From: WLMZ01 sp037139095
GTDB lineage: Bacteria > Actinomycetota > Acidimicrobiia > Acidimicrobiales > Ilumatobacteraceae
NCBI GenBank assembly: GCA_037139095.1
Contig: JBAXHD010000003.1
Coordinates: forward strand, 1 to 64,000
Direction: 5' to 3'
Length of the DNA stretch: 64,000 nucleotides
A program made the translations under genes and the position numbers. Shown in pieces: positions 33,913 through 42,371 of the stretch. The notes beneath the pieces are model-generated. The model did no database searches and was not told the origin of the DNA. It saw nothing but the letters and a program-made list of their open reading frames with translations. Each line of letters starts with the position of its first letter. Position 1 is the stretch's first letter.

Positions 33913-34964
33913 GCCTCAACGCGTCGCTTGGGTTGCAACTCGGCAGCCTCGACCTTGACGCGCACATCGCCGTGGCCGATGGCGAAGTCGTTGCTGTGCT
34001 CGGGCCGAACGGAGCGGGAAAGACGACGCTGCTGCGCTGCCTCGCCGGACTCGTTGCGGTAGATCGTGGACGTATCGAGCTCGATGGCGATGTGCTTGAT
34101 GATGCATCGTCGGGTGCGTTCGTGGCCGCCGAAGCTCGTCATGTCGGCGTCGTGTTTCAGGACTACTTGTTGTTCGCCCATCTGAGCGCGCTCGAGAACG
34201 TTGCCTTTGGTTTGCGGGCTCGTGGGGTTGGCAAGGCTGAGGCGCGCGGGCGAGCGAGCGATTGGCTTGACCGAGTTGGTCTCACAGCACATGCTCGTTA
34301 TCGCCCGCAGGCACTGTCGGGCGGGCAGGCGCAGCGCGTGGCACTGGCGCGGGCACTGGTTACGCAGCCGCGCATGTTGCTGCTCGACGAACCCCTTGCT
34401 GCACTCGACGTGGGAACACGCGGTGATGTTCGACGTGATCTGCGTAAGCATCTCGATTCGTTTGGTGGCGCCACGCTGGTGGTTACCCACGATCCGGTCG
34501 ACGCCTATGCGCTCGCTGATCGGGTGATCGTGCTCGAGGCTGGTCACATCTCGCAGCAGGGCACACTCGCCGAGGTGACAGCGCAGCCACGATCGCGTTA
34601 CGTCGCCGAACTTGTCGGTGTCAACCTGATTGCCGGAACGCTGCGCGCCGGTGTGCTGCAGACCGACGATGGCGCTGCCGTAGTTACCGCAGGCGATACC
34701 CCCGACGGTGCGGCGCTGGCAGTCATTCGACCGCAGTCGATCTCGCTCTATCGCAATGCACCCGAAGGCAGCCCTCGCAACGCGTGGCAGTGCACCGTGG
34801 CCGATCTTGATCAGCGCAGCGAGCGTGTGCGTGTGTTGCTCGGCGGCCCACTGCGTCTGGTGGCCGAGATCACGCCGGCCGCATTGGCAGCGATCGATGT
34901 GCGCCCTGGCGATGAGGTCTGGGCCACGGTGAAGGCCTCAGAGATCAGTACCTCAGCGCGCTGA
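33909..34964 (+). CDS. modC: ModC, molybdate ABC transporter ATPase
   Basis: A 351-residue ATPase. It has Walker A GPNGAGKT (about residues 35-42), LSGGQAQRVALARAL signature, Walker B LLLDEPLAALD and the H-loop VTHD. From about residue 230 a C-terminal TOBE-like domain (GTLRAGVLQT to EVWATVKASEIS) may bind molybdate and regulate transport. The ATG at 33909 overlaps the modB stop; a longer open frame upstream is only overlap with modB. Together with modAB it completes a molybdate importer. Confidence 0.93.
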   Translation: MSLNASLGLQLGSLDLDAHIAVADGEVVAVLGPNGAGKTTLLRCLAGLVAVDRGRIELDGDVLDDASSGAFVAAEARHVGVVFQDYLLFAHLSALENVAFGLRARGVGKAEARGRASDWLDRVGLTAHARYRPQALSGGQAQRVALARALVTQPRMLLLDEPLAALDVGTRGDVRRDLRKHLDSFGGATLVVTHDPVDAYALADRVIVLEAGHISQQGTLAEVTAQPRSRYVAELVGVNLIAGTLRAGVLQTDDGAAVVTAGDTPDGAALAVIRPQSISLYRNAPEGSPRNAWQCTVADLDQRSERVRVLLGGPLRLVAEITPAALAAIDVRPGDEVWATVKASEISTSAR

Positions 34965-35061
34965 TCACCCGCGTAGTGATGCACGACATGCGTGTCGACA
35001 CCAAAGGACTCAACCAGCGAGAATGAGCGTTCCTGAAATTGCCTGCGAATTGGATTGAACC

Positions 35062-37257
35062 GTGGATCACACTCGAGAGTCGTTGACAGCAATCCGTACG
35101 TTCGACGATGCGCGCCGCGCTGTCGACAGCGGCGCTTCTGTGCACGAGGCAACTCGAGCATTAGTCGCGACGCTCACAGACCACGAGAAGCTGTGGTGTC
35201 TCGACGGCGACGCGCCCACCTGGGCCGGCCTGAAGTTCATGTCCGATGACGGCTACCACAAGTCGGTGTTCGTCGGCGCCGAACTCGATCGCATTGGATT
35301 CTCAGGTGTTCGTTTTTCCGATGGTCCTCGCGGCGCGGTGGTGGGCAATGCCACGGCGTTCCCGGTTGCGATGGCTCGCGGCGCCACATGGGATCTCGAC
35401 CTCGAACAACGCATCGGCGATGCCATCGGTAGCGAACTGCGCGCTATCGGGGCCAACCTCACCGGCGCAGTGTGCATCAACCTGTTGCGTCACCCGGCTT
35501 GGGGTCGGGCGCAAGAGACCTATGGCGAAGATCCGCATCATGTCGGCGAGTTTGGTGCAGCGCTCACCCGCGGTCTGCAACAGCACGTGATGGCATGCGT
35601 GAAACACTTCGCCTGCAACTCGATGGAGAACGCTCGATTCAGCGTCGATGTCCAGGTCGACGATGTGGCGCTGCACGAGGTGTACCTGCCGCACTTCCGT
35701 CGAGTAATCGACGAGGGCGTTGCTTCGGTGATGTCGGCGTACAACAGTGTCAACGGCGAATGGTGCGGACAGAGCCATCAACTGCTCAACGATGTGCTCC
35801 GCGACGAGTGGGGCTTCGAAGGGTTTGTCATCAGCGATTGGATTCTTGGCGTTCGCGATGCGGCCACGTCGGTTGCTGCCGGCCTCGATATCGAGATGCC
35901 ATATCGCATGGTGCGGCAGCAACATCTGCCTGCAGCCATCGAGCGCGGCGAGGTCAGTTGGGCTCATATCGAGCGCTCCGTCGAGCGGGTGATCTCCACG
36001 TTGCTGCGGTTCGACCAGGTGCTTTCGGCGCCATCGCCTTCGGCTGCGATCCTTGGTTCGCCCGAGCATCGCGCGCTTGCACGCGAGACGGCCGGTCGTT
36101 CGGTGGTGCTGCTGCGCAATGAGGCCATCAACGCGCAGTCGGCGCTGCCGATCTCGCGCACCAACACTGTTGCTGTGTTCGGCCGACTCGCCGACACGGT
36201 CAATATCGGCGACGGCGGTTCGAGCGATGTCTGGGACCTCTCGTGCCGAACCGTGCTCGATGGACTTCGCGACGCGATCGATCACGTCACCTACGACGAT
36301 GGGTCTCTCGCCGATCGCGCCGCTCAGGTAGCGGCCGCAGCTGATGTAGCCATCGTGGTGGTGGGGTACACATACCTCGACGAAGGCGAATACATCGGCG
36401 AGACCGACTCGTCGCTAATGACGCTGTTCCCGCCGGGTGACGAAGCCGATGTGGTCGATCGATTCCAAGAACGCCTTGAGCAGTTGGCGCCCATCACCAA
36501 GCCCTCGCGGTTGGGCGAGCGTCCGCGCATGTTTAGCCGCGGGGGAGACCGCAGCTCTCTGCGCTTGCTGCCTGACGATGTCGAACTCATCCGTGTCGTC
36601 GCGGCTGCTAACCCACGAACCATCGTGGTGATTCAGGCCGGTAGCGCCGTGATCACCACCGAGTGGGCGCACAGCGTTTCGGGCATTGTGCAGGCGTGGT
36701 ACGGCGGTGCCGAGGCTGGCGCCGGTCTTGCTGACGCGCTGCTTGGCACGCTCAACCCGTCGGCTCGGCTGCCGTTCACCGTGCCGTTCGACGAAGCAGA
36801 TCTTCCCCTGTTCGATCGCGATGCCACCAGCTTCACCTACGACCGTTGGCACGGATGGTGGCGCGCTGCACGCAACCACATTGAGCCGGCGTACCCGTTT
36901 GGATTTGGCCTGTCGTACACCACATTTGCTGTGCGCAATGTGGCCGCAACATCCAACGACTCTGCCATCGTGGTGCGCGGCAACGTGCACAACACCGGTG
37001 ACCGCGATGGTGCCGATGTGGTGCAGGTCTACGCCGAACTTCCCGACGCCGACGCACCCCATCGGCTCATCGGATTCGCCCGGGTCGATGTTGCTGCTGG
37101 CGCCACCACACCGTTTGAGATTGTGGTGCCACTCAACCGACTCGCCAGCCGCGACAGCGCGGCCAAGGCGTGGCGACCAGCGTCGGGGCGGCACATGATC
37201 ACGGCTGCTCGGTTCGTCGGCGATGCCTTCGCCACCACAGTCGAAGTGAGTCTGTAA
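35062..37257 (+). CDS. Glycoside hydrolase family 3 (beta-glucosidase-like)
   Basis: A 731-residue GH3 enzyme that should remove terminal beta-linked sugars from oligosaccharides or glycosides. The N-terminal barrel contains GVRFSDGPRG, RHPAWGRAQETYGEDP, KHFACNSMENAR (K181-H182) and the nucleophile Asp259 in GFVISDW. The alpha/beta sandwich domain includes VAVFGRLADTVNIGDGGSSDV and VIQAGSAV. A C-terminal fibronectin III-like domain begins near residue 650 (NTGDRDGADVVQVYAELP). No signal peptide is present, so it is probably cytoplasmic. It starts at GTG 35062 without a clear ribosome binding site. The exact sugar is unknown. Confidence 0.9.
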   Translation: MDHTRESLTAIRTFDDARRAVDSGASVHEATRALVATLTDHEKLWCLDGDAPTWAGLKFMSDDGYHKSVFVGAELDRIGFSGVRFSDGPRGAVVGNATAFPVAMARGATWDLDLEQRIGDAIGSELRAIGANLTGAVCINLLRHPAWGRAQETYGEDPHHVGEFGAALTRGLQQHVMACVKHFACNSMENARFSVDVQVDDVALHEVYLPHFRRVIDEGVASVMSAYNSVNGEWCGQSHQLLNDVLRDEWGFEGFVISDWILGVRDAATSVAAGLDIEMPYRMVRQQHLPAAIERGEVSWAHIERSVERVISTLLRFDQVLSAPSPSAAILGSPEHRALARETAGRSVVLLRNEAINAQSALPISRTNTVAVFGRLADTVNIGDGGSSDVWDLSCRTVLDGLRDAIDHVTYDDGSLADRAAQVAAAADVAIVVVGYTYLDEGEYIGETDSSLMTLFPPGDEADVVDRFQERLEQLAPITKPSRLGERPRMFSRGGDRSSLRLLPDDVELIRVVAAANPRTIVVIQAGSAVITTEWAHSVSGIVQAWYGGAEAGAGLADALLGTLNPSARLPFTVPFDEADLPLFDRDATSFTYDRWHGWWRAARNHIEPAYPFGFGLSYTTFAVRNVAATSNDSAIVVRGNVHNTGDRDGADVVQVYAELPDADAPHRLIGFARVDVAAGATTPFEIVVPLNRLASRDSAAKAWRPASGRHMITAARFVGDAFATTVEVSL

Positions 37258-37276
37258 CCGTCGTCGTCGCCCACGA
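37258..37276 (+). terminator. Hairpin after the GH3 gene
   Basis: CCGTCGT-CGCCC-ACGACGG forms a perfect seven-base-pair stem right after the GH3 stop codon. It fits a terminator of the type without a T tract. Confidence 0.55.
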
Positions 37277-37374
37277 CGGTGCAGCCTTATCGGCTGCCAG
37301 CGCGAGTACGAGCGCTACTCTTGCCCGGTGCGCAGCGGACTACATCTCGGACAACAAGGCCGGGTAACTCCGTC

Positions 37375-38682
37375 GTGAAGATCGCTACGTGGATACCCGT
37401 ACATCGCCGCACAGAGCTTCGAGCTCTGGCCACCCGTTCGCATCAAGTTGTGTTGCTTGCGGCCGTCACCGGCATCATCGTTGGTGCCTTCGTCGCGATG
37501 TTCGATCGCGTCGTGCATGGTGGCCTTGACCGCGTCCTCGAATTGTCACCGTGGGTTATCGCGTTCTTCCCCGGACTTGGTCTGCTCGTCGGATTAGCGG
37601 CGCGCCGCTTTATCGCGCCAGGCACATCGTCGGCGACCGCCGATGAATACCTGCACGCGTTTCATGATCGTCATCACACGCTGCAGTGGCGGCCGTTCGT
37701 CGCCCGAATGGTTGCAGCGGTTGCCACTGTTGGTTCTGGTGCCCCCATGGGACTCGAGGGTCCTTCGCTATACGCCGGGGCCACTATCGGCTCAAACTTG
37801 CAACGCCGTTTGCCACGGGTCTTTCGTGACGCAGAGCGTCGCACCCTGCTCGTAGCCGGTGCTGCTGCGGGTGTCGCAGCCATCTTCAAAGCGCCGGCAA
37901 CTGGTGCCGTGTTTGCGCTTGAGGTGCCGTATCAAGACGACCTCGCCCGGCGGATGCTGTTACCCGCACTCGTTGCGAGCGCCACCGGCTACTTCACGTT
38001 CGTGGGCATCGACGGCACATCGCGCCTCATCCCAGTTGATGGCTCCTCGAGCTTGCTCTTTCGCGATCTGCTCGGAGCACTGCTGGTTGGTGTTGTGGCA
38101 GGCATCGCCGCCAGAGGTTTTGCGCGCATGCTACGCACCGCCAAACGGATTGCCATTGGTAACCATCGCGTGCTCGTCACGGTCGCTGCCGGTGTCGTGC
38201 TGGCGCTCACATTTGGCGCCGGTCGGCTGCTCACTGGTGAGTCGCTGCTCGTGAGCCCGGGCTACAACGTGGTCACCTGGGCGGTGACAGCGCAGCATTC
38301 GGCATGGCTGGTCCTCGCCATTTTTGTGCTGCGCAACCTGGCCACATCGGCCGCCGTTGCTGGCGGCGGTGCCGGAGGAATTTTCATCCCGCTGTCTGTT
38401 GGCGGAGCCCTCACAGGATCGATTGTGGCAACGATTGTGCATCACCCTGACCCAACGCTGTTCATCGTGATTGGTGTCGCAGCCTTCCTTGGCGCCGGCT
38501 ACCGGGTGCCGCTCGCTGCCGTCATGTTCGTTGCCGAGACCACTGGCCGTCCGTCGTTTATCGTGCCGGGCCTGTTGGCTGCCGTGATTGCTGAGCTCAT
38601 GATGGGCTCATCGTCGGTGACCAAGTATCAAGTGGGCGCTCGACCATTCGATGCGCCCACCGACGTCCCCGCCCACCCCTAA
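37375..38682 (+). CDS. ClC-family chloride channel/antiporter
   Basis: A ClC protein with about ten or more membrane helices. Selectivity-filter motifs are visible: GSGAPMGLEGP, with the gating glutamate at about residue 128 of the form given here, and GGIFIPLSVGG for the third signature. IFKAPATGAVFALE is also typical. The GSGIP-type first motif has Ala for Ile. I chose GTG 37375 (435 residues); the frame is open up to 37279 but that part has no family similarity. No CBS domains follow. It may exchange chloride (or fluoride/nitrate) for protons; the substrate is not fixed by sequence alone. Confidence 0.85.
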   Translation: MKIATWIPVHRRTELRALATRSHQVVLLAAVTGIIVGAFVAMFDRVVHGGLDRVLELSPWVIAFFPGLGLLVGLAARRFIAPGTSSATADEYLHAFHDRHHTLQWRPFVARMVAAVATVGSGAPMGLEGPSLYAGATIGSNLQRRLPRVFRDAERRTLLVAGAAAGVAAIFKAPATGAVFALEVPYQDDLARRMLLPALVASATGYFTFVGIDGTSRLIPVDGSSSLLFRDLLGALLVGVVAGIAARGFARMLRTAKRIAIGNHRVLVTVAAGVVLALTFGAGRLLTGESLLVSPGYNVVTWAVTAQHSAWLVLAIFVLRNLATSAAVAGGGAGGIFIPLSVGGALTGSIVATIVHHPDPTLFIVIGVAAFLGAGYRVPLAAVMFVAETTGRPSFIVPGLLAAVIAELMMGSSSVTKYQVGARPFDAPTDVPAHP

Positions 38683-38696
38683 CCATCCCAAATCGC

Positions 38697-38755
38697 CCCC
38701 ATGCAAATGGGGTGGGCGACGTGCGCGGACGACGGGCTCTGGGGTGGGCGACGTG
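38697..38755. repeat. Hairpin and 16-bp direct repeats
   Basis: CCCCAT-GCAA-ATGGGG (38697-38712) forms a tight hairpin after the ClC gene and may terminate it. The 16-base sequence TGGGGTGGGCGACGTG occurs twice, at 38708-38723 and 38740-38755, 32 bp apart. GCCCACCCC at 38671-38679 can pair with GGGGTGGGC of the first copy, giving a competing structure. Confidence 0.6.
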
Positions 38756-38780
38756 GGGTTGCAGCCCGTAACGTGCAGGC

Positions 38781-39173
38781 GTGTCCGAAGCGAACCGTTA
38801 CGTGTACACGGCCAACGAGAAGTTGCCGATCGAGATCCTCGTGTTCGAGATGGCCCCCGAGCATGTCGACGAGTTCATCCGCATCGATCACGAAGTGTGG
38901 ACGCTGGGCGAGGCGTTCGCAGATGGTCTGAGCCGCATTCTGTTTATGTCAAAAGAGGTCTGGCTCGACAATTCACGCCCGGGTGAGGTCACGATCGTGT
39001 TCGTGTGGGAATCGATGGCTGCCTGGCAAACCGTTGGCGAAGAGGTGCTTCAGCAACGGTTGCTTGCTCAGTTCGATGCTCGATTCGTTCATCCCTACAC
39101 GCTGGTGCGAGCTCCTCACGAGGATTCGAACGCGGCGATCTATCGTGTGACCCGATTCGAGCGCTGCGACTGA
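38781..39173 (+). CDS. TIGR03792-like small protein
   Basis: A 130-residue protein resembling the TIGR03792 family of uncharacterised proteins, known mostly from cyanobacteria. The recalled features are IEILVFEMAPEHVDEFIRID, EVWT, KEVWLDN and VTIVFVWESMAAWQ, which suggest a small alpha-beta barrel of the dimeric ferredoxin-like type. No catalytic residue is evident. It starts at GTG 38781. It lies 68 bp before the oxygenase pair and could be transcribed with it, but its role is unknown. Confidence 0.6.
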   Translation: MSEANRYVYTANEKLPIEILVFEMAPEHVDEFIRIDHEVWTLGEAFADGLSRILFMSKEVWLDNSRPGEVTIVFVWESMAAWQTVGEEVLQQRLLAQFDARFVHPYTLVRAPHEDSNAAIYRVTRFERCD

Positions 39174-39241
39174 GCGCAATCGTTGGTGGCCCTTGCGGGG
39201 TATGGCAAAGTACAGAGGTTGATTTGTGAAAGGAATGTTGC

Positions 39242-40411
39242 ATGAGCACGCCCAATGAGATCGCCATGGGCTCCTCCGGGAAGTCGCTTCCCGCTGGAGC
39301 ATTTGTGGCTGCGTCGTGGCAACCATCGGGCCTCGAACTGCAGTGCGTCGATGGCACCGCCACCTTGGTTGCCGATTGGCTGCGCGACAACTGTCCATGC
39401 GCTTCATGTCGCATCGTGCAGACCGACGAACGCCGTTGGCAGCCATGGAGCGCCAGCGGACCAGCCGAGTCACATTCGGCTGCCATCGTCGACGGCCAAC
39501 TCGTTATCGAGTGGAGCGATGGTCACTCGTCGGTCTACTCGCGCGCAGCATTCGATGGCTTCAACCGAGCCATGCACCGCAACTCGTACAACGCCCGACT
39601 GTGGCGCAACGGCGACGACCTCGGGTGGTTCGATCACGACACCGTGCTTGCCGATATGTCTCAGCGTCAAGCGATGTTCGCAACCTTCCAGCGCGATGGG
39701 GTTGTCATCATCTCGAACTCGCCAACCGAACCGGGCGCAGTCATCGGATTCGCGAAGGCAATCAATGTGGCGTTGGTCGATTCTCAGTTGGGTTTCATCT
39801 TCGACGTGAAGCTCGACCCCACGGGCTACAACATTGCGTATACGGCCGAGGGTCTGCCTCCACACAACGACAACGCCCAGCGCACCCATCCACCAAGCGG
39901 CCAAGTGCTGGCGATGCTCGTGAACGACGCCGATGGTGGCGAAAGTTTTGTCGTCGACGGATTCAGCGTGCTCGAACAGTTGCGCGCTGTTGACCCCCGC
40001 GCGGTCGACGTGCTCGCTCGGGTCTCGGTTGGTTTCCGTCAGTATTCTGAAACGGCCGATGGCTTCACCCGCGCCCCACTGGTAGCGATGGATGCCGCCG
40101 GTCGGTTCACCCACCTACGGTTCTCGAACCAGCTTCGTCAACCGTTGCCGTTCGATCATCCCGATCTCGAAGAGTGGTACCGCGCATATCGCTTGCTCGG
40201 CTCAATCGCCACCGATCCAGCCAACTTCGTTTCGTTCCGCTTGAAGGCAGGCGACATGCTGTTCGTGAACGGCTACCGGGTGATGCATGGCCGTCACGAG
40301 TATCAGCCCAATGGTCCTCGTCATCTCCAAGATGTGTATTTCGACGTTGATGACTTCTCTGCCAACCTGGCTCTGCTCACCGGACAAGCGACGAATGCGA
40401 TGGTTCACTGA
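39242..40411 (+). CDS. 2-oxoglutarate/Fe(II) dioxygenase of the gamma-butyrobetaine hydroxylase type (TmpA/PhnY-like candidate)
   Basis: A 389-residue TauD/TfdA-fold oxygenase. The N-terminal DUF971-like domain carries the zinc cysteines DNCPCASC (C51, C53, C56) found in gamma-butyrobetaine and trimethyllysine hydroxylases. The catalytic Fe(II) triad is H208-x-D210 and H349. ATG 39242 follows AAAGGA by eight bases. The gene overlaps by one base a gene for an HD-domain protein of mixed-valent diiron oxygenase type. That pairing is known from TmpA/TmpB and PhnY/PhnZ, which hydroxylate and then split organophosphonates. TmpA itself was first annotated as gamma-butyrobetaine hydroxylase. A role in phosphonate breakdown is therefore likely but inferred; a carnitine-pathway role is the alternative. 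Confidence 0.8.
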   Translation: MSTPNEIAMGSSGKSLPAGAFVAASWQPSGLELQCVDGTATLVADWLRDNCPCASCRIVQTDERRWQPWSASGPAESHSAAIVDGQLVIEWSDGHSSVYSRAAFDGFNRAMHRNSYNARLWRNGDDLGWFDHDTVLADMSQRQAMFATFQRDGVVIISNSPTEPGAVIGFAKAINVALVDSQLGFIFDVKLDPTGYNIAYTAEGLPPHNDNAQRTHPPSGQVLAMLVNDADGGESFVVDGFSVLEQLRAVDPRAVDVLARVSVGFRQYSETADGFTRAPLVAMDAAGRFTHLRFSNQLRQPLPFDHPDLEEWYRAYRLLGSIATDPANFVSFRLKAGDMLFVNGYRVMHGRHEYQPNGPRHLQDVYFDVDDFSANLALLTGQATNAMVH

Positions 40412-40980
40412 TGAGCCACTTCGACGATCGCAAGGTTGCGTTCACCACGATGGCCGACGGCACGCTTGCCGATTACGAGTTGGTGTTCGAGCACGAGAAA
40501 GAACAGATCGACACGCAAGCCGATCGCATCATGGATTGGTTGCGCCAGATGGAAGGCCCATCGCCCTACCAAGTCTCGCGGCTCGATCATGTGCTGCAGT
40601 CGGCCACTCGAGCCGAGCGCGATGGTGCAGACACCGAGACTGTTGTGTGTGCGCTGCTTCACGACATCGGCGACGTCATCGGTACGGCCAACCATTCGCA
40701 GGTTGCTGCGGCGCTCATTCGGCCATATGTCACCGAGCAGAACTGGTGGATCGTGAATCAGCACGGCCTGTTTCAGGGCTACTACTGGCTTCCGCATTAC
40801 GGCCGCGATCGCAACGAGCGCGACCGTTACATCGATCATCCGTACTACGAAGCCACCGTCAGGTTTTGTGCCGAGTGGGATCAAAACTGTTTCGACCCCG
40901 CGTACAAGCACGAGCCGCTTGAGCATTTCGAACCCATGGTTCGCGAGATCTTTGCGCGCGCACCACGCGACCCGTTCTGA
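40411..40980 (+). CDS. HD-domain diiron oxygenase (TmpB/PhnZ-like candidate)
   Basis: A 189-residue HD-domain protein of the length of PhnZ. The expected six iron ligands can be placed: H60, H84-D85, H95, H118 and D157. In PhnZ and TmpB such a site is a mixed-valent diiron centre that uses oxygen to cleave the carbon-phosphorus bond of 1-hydroxyphosphonates. Other HD proteins are phosphohydrolases, but the one-base overlap (TGATG) with a 2-oxoglutarate oxygenase of TmpA type favours the oxygenase role. No phosphonate transporter is nearby. It converges on the acyl-CoA dehydrogenase gene. Confidence 0.78.
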   Translation: MSHFDDRKVAFTTMADGTLADYELVFEHEKEQIDTQADRIMDWLRQMEGPSPYQVSRLDHVLQSATRAERDGADTETVVCALLHDIGDVIGTANHSQVAAALIRPYVTEQNWWIVNQHGLFQGYYWLPHYGRDRNERDRYIDHPYYEATVRFCAEWDQNCFDPAYKHEPLEHFEPMVREIFARAPRDPF

Positions 40981-41014
40981 TCAATGTCCTCGTAGGGGCG
41001 CAACCGCCGGTTGT

Positions 41015-42259
41015 TTACGCGCGCAGCAACTCGCGAGCGATGTGCGTGATCTGGATCTCGTCGGTGCCGGCATAGATCTGCAACACCTTGGCATCGCGGG
41101 CCAGCTGCTCGACCCTGAACTCCGACATGTAGCCGTTGCCGCCGAACACTTGCACTGCCTCGAGGGCTACTTCGGTTGCGGCGCGTGCTGAGTACAGCTT
41201 CATCGCTGACGCTTCGGCCAATGACATCGTCTTGCCAGCAGCGCCCATCTCGATCGTGCGGAACACAAGGTTCTGCACGTTGATGCGAGCCACTTCCATA
41301 CGCGCCAGCTTGTCTTGAATCAGCTGGAACTCACCGATTCGCTTGCCGAACTGCACGCGATCTTTGGCGTAGGCAACGCTGAGCTGCAAGCACTCTTCGA
41401 TGATGCCCAGAGCCATCGCGGCCACGCCCGAACGCTCTTGCTGGAAGGTTGCCTTGGCGCCTTCACGGCCGCCCGCTGGCTGATCTTCGGTCTCGCCAAT
41501 GAGGCGATCGCGACCAACACGAACGTCGTCGAGGAATAGTTGGCCGGTTGGCGATGAATGCATTCCCATCTTGCGAAGACGCTTCGATTGCTCGAAGCCA
41601 GGAATGCCGCGGTCGAGCACAAAGCTGACCACCTTGCGATTCTCGACTGGCCCTCCATCATCGAGCTTGCAGATGAACACGGTGATGTCGGCGTATGGCC
41701 CGTTGGTGATGAAGGTCTTTGATCCATTGAGGATGTAGTCGTCGCCATCGCGCCGAGCGGTGGCGCGCATTGAGCCGAACGCATCAGATCCGGAGCCGGG
41801 CTCGGTGATGGCCCACGAGCCCACTTTGTCCATCGTGAGCAGATCGAGAGCCCAGCGCTCTTTTTGGGCGATGGTGCCCTTCGACATGATCGCTGCCGAC
41901 GTGAGGCCCATGCTTACGCCCATCGCGGTGACCATGCCGGGACAGACACGGCACAACTCGATAATGGGGATCAGCGACATCGCCGCGCCGCCGCCATCGC
42001 CGCCCGAACGCTCGACATGGGGAGGTGGTGTTTCACCGCGGGCGACCATCTCGGCCACCGACTTCTCTCGGGCAATCTGCTTGGCGAAACGATCGCGGGC
42101 CATTGAGTCCATGCCGAATGTCGCGAACAACTTGCGCAGGATGTCGTACGGCGCGAGGTCGCCGTGCTCAAGCTCTTCCACGTGTGGACGCACTTCGTCG
42201 TCGACGAATCGCCGCACGGCATCGCGGATCATCTGCTGCTCTTCGTTCCATTCGAACAT
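41015..42259 (-). CDS. Acyl-CoA dehydrogenase
   Basis: A 414-residue FAD-dependent acyl-CoA dehydrogenase with the standard three-domain fold. Seen are FEWNEEQQMIRDAVRRFVDDEV at the N-terminus, the FAD-contact segments WAITEPGSGSDA and TFITNGPYAD, QERSGVAAMALGIIEECL, VQVFGGNGYMSEFRVEQLARDAK, and the catalytic Glu in YAGTDEIQ. A loop of about 30 residues (RGETPPPHVERSGGDGGGA) in the N-terminal domain is less usual. The chosen ATG at 42259 has GAGG eight bases upstream; the frame is open further upstream without similarity. It acts in fatty-acid or branched-chain acyl-CoA oxidation. Confidence 0.92.
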   Translation of the reverse strand: MFEWNEEQQMIRDAVRRFVDDEVRPHVEELEHGDLAPYDILRKLFATFGMDSMARDRFAKQIAREKSVAEMVARGETPPPHVERSGGDGGGAAMSLIPIIELCRVCPGMVTAMGVSMGLTSAAIMSKGTIAQKERWALDLLTMDKVGSWAITEPGSGSDAFGSMRATARRDGDDYILNGSKTFITNGPYADITVFICKLDDGGPVENRKVVSFVLDRGIPGFEQSKRLRKMGMHSSPTGQLFLDDVRVGRDRLIGETEDQPAGGREGAKATFQQERSGVAAMALGIIEECLQLSVAYAKDRVQFGKRIGEFQLIQDKLARMEVARINVQNLVFRTIEMGAAGKTMSLAEASAMKLYSARAATEVALEAVQVFGGNGYMSEFRVEQLARDAKVLQIYAGTDEIQITHIARELLRA

Positions 42260-42371
42260 TGGTTGCCTCGCTTGTTCGCACCCCGCGGGTGACGTCGTGC
42301 TCATGGTAGGGAAGTGGCGACGCTGGCACCCAACCGCGCTCACAGAACTAGCGCGCAACCTCGTTTGTGAC

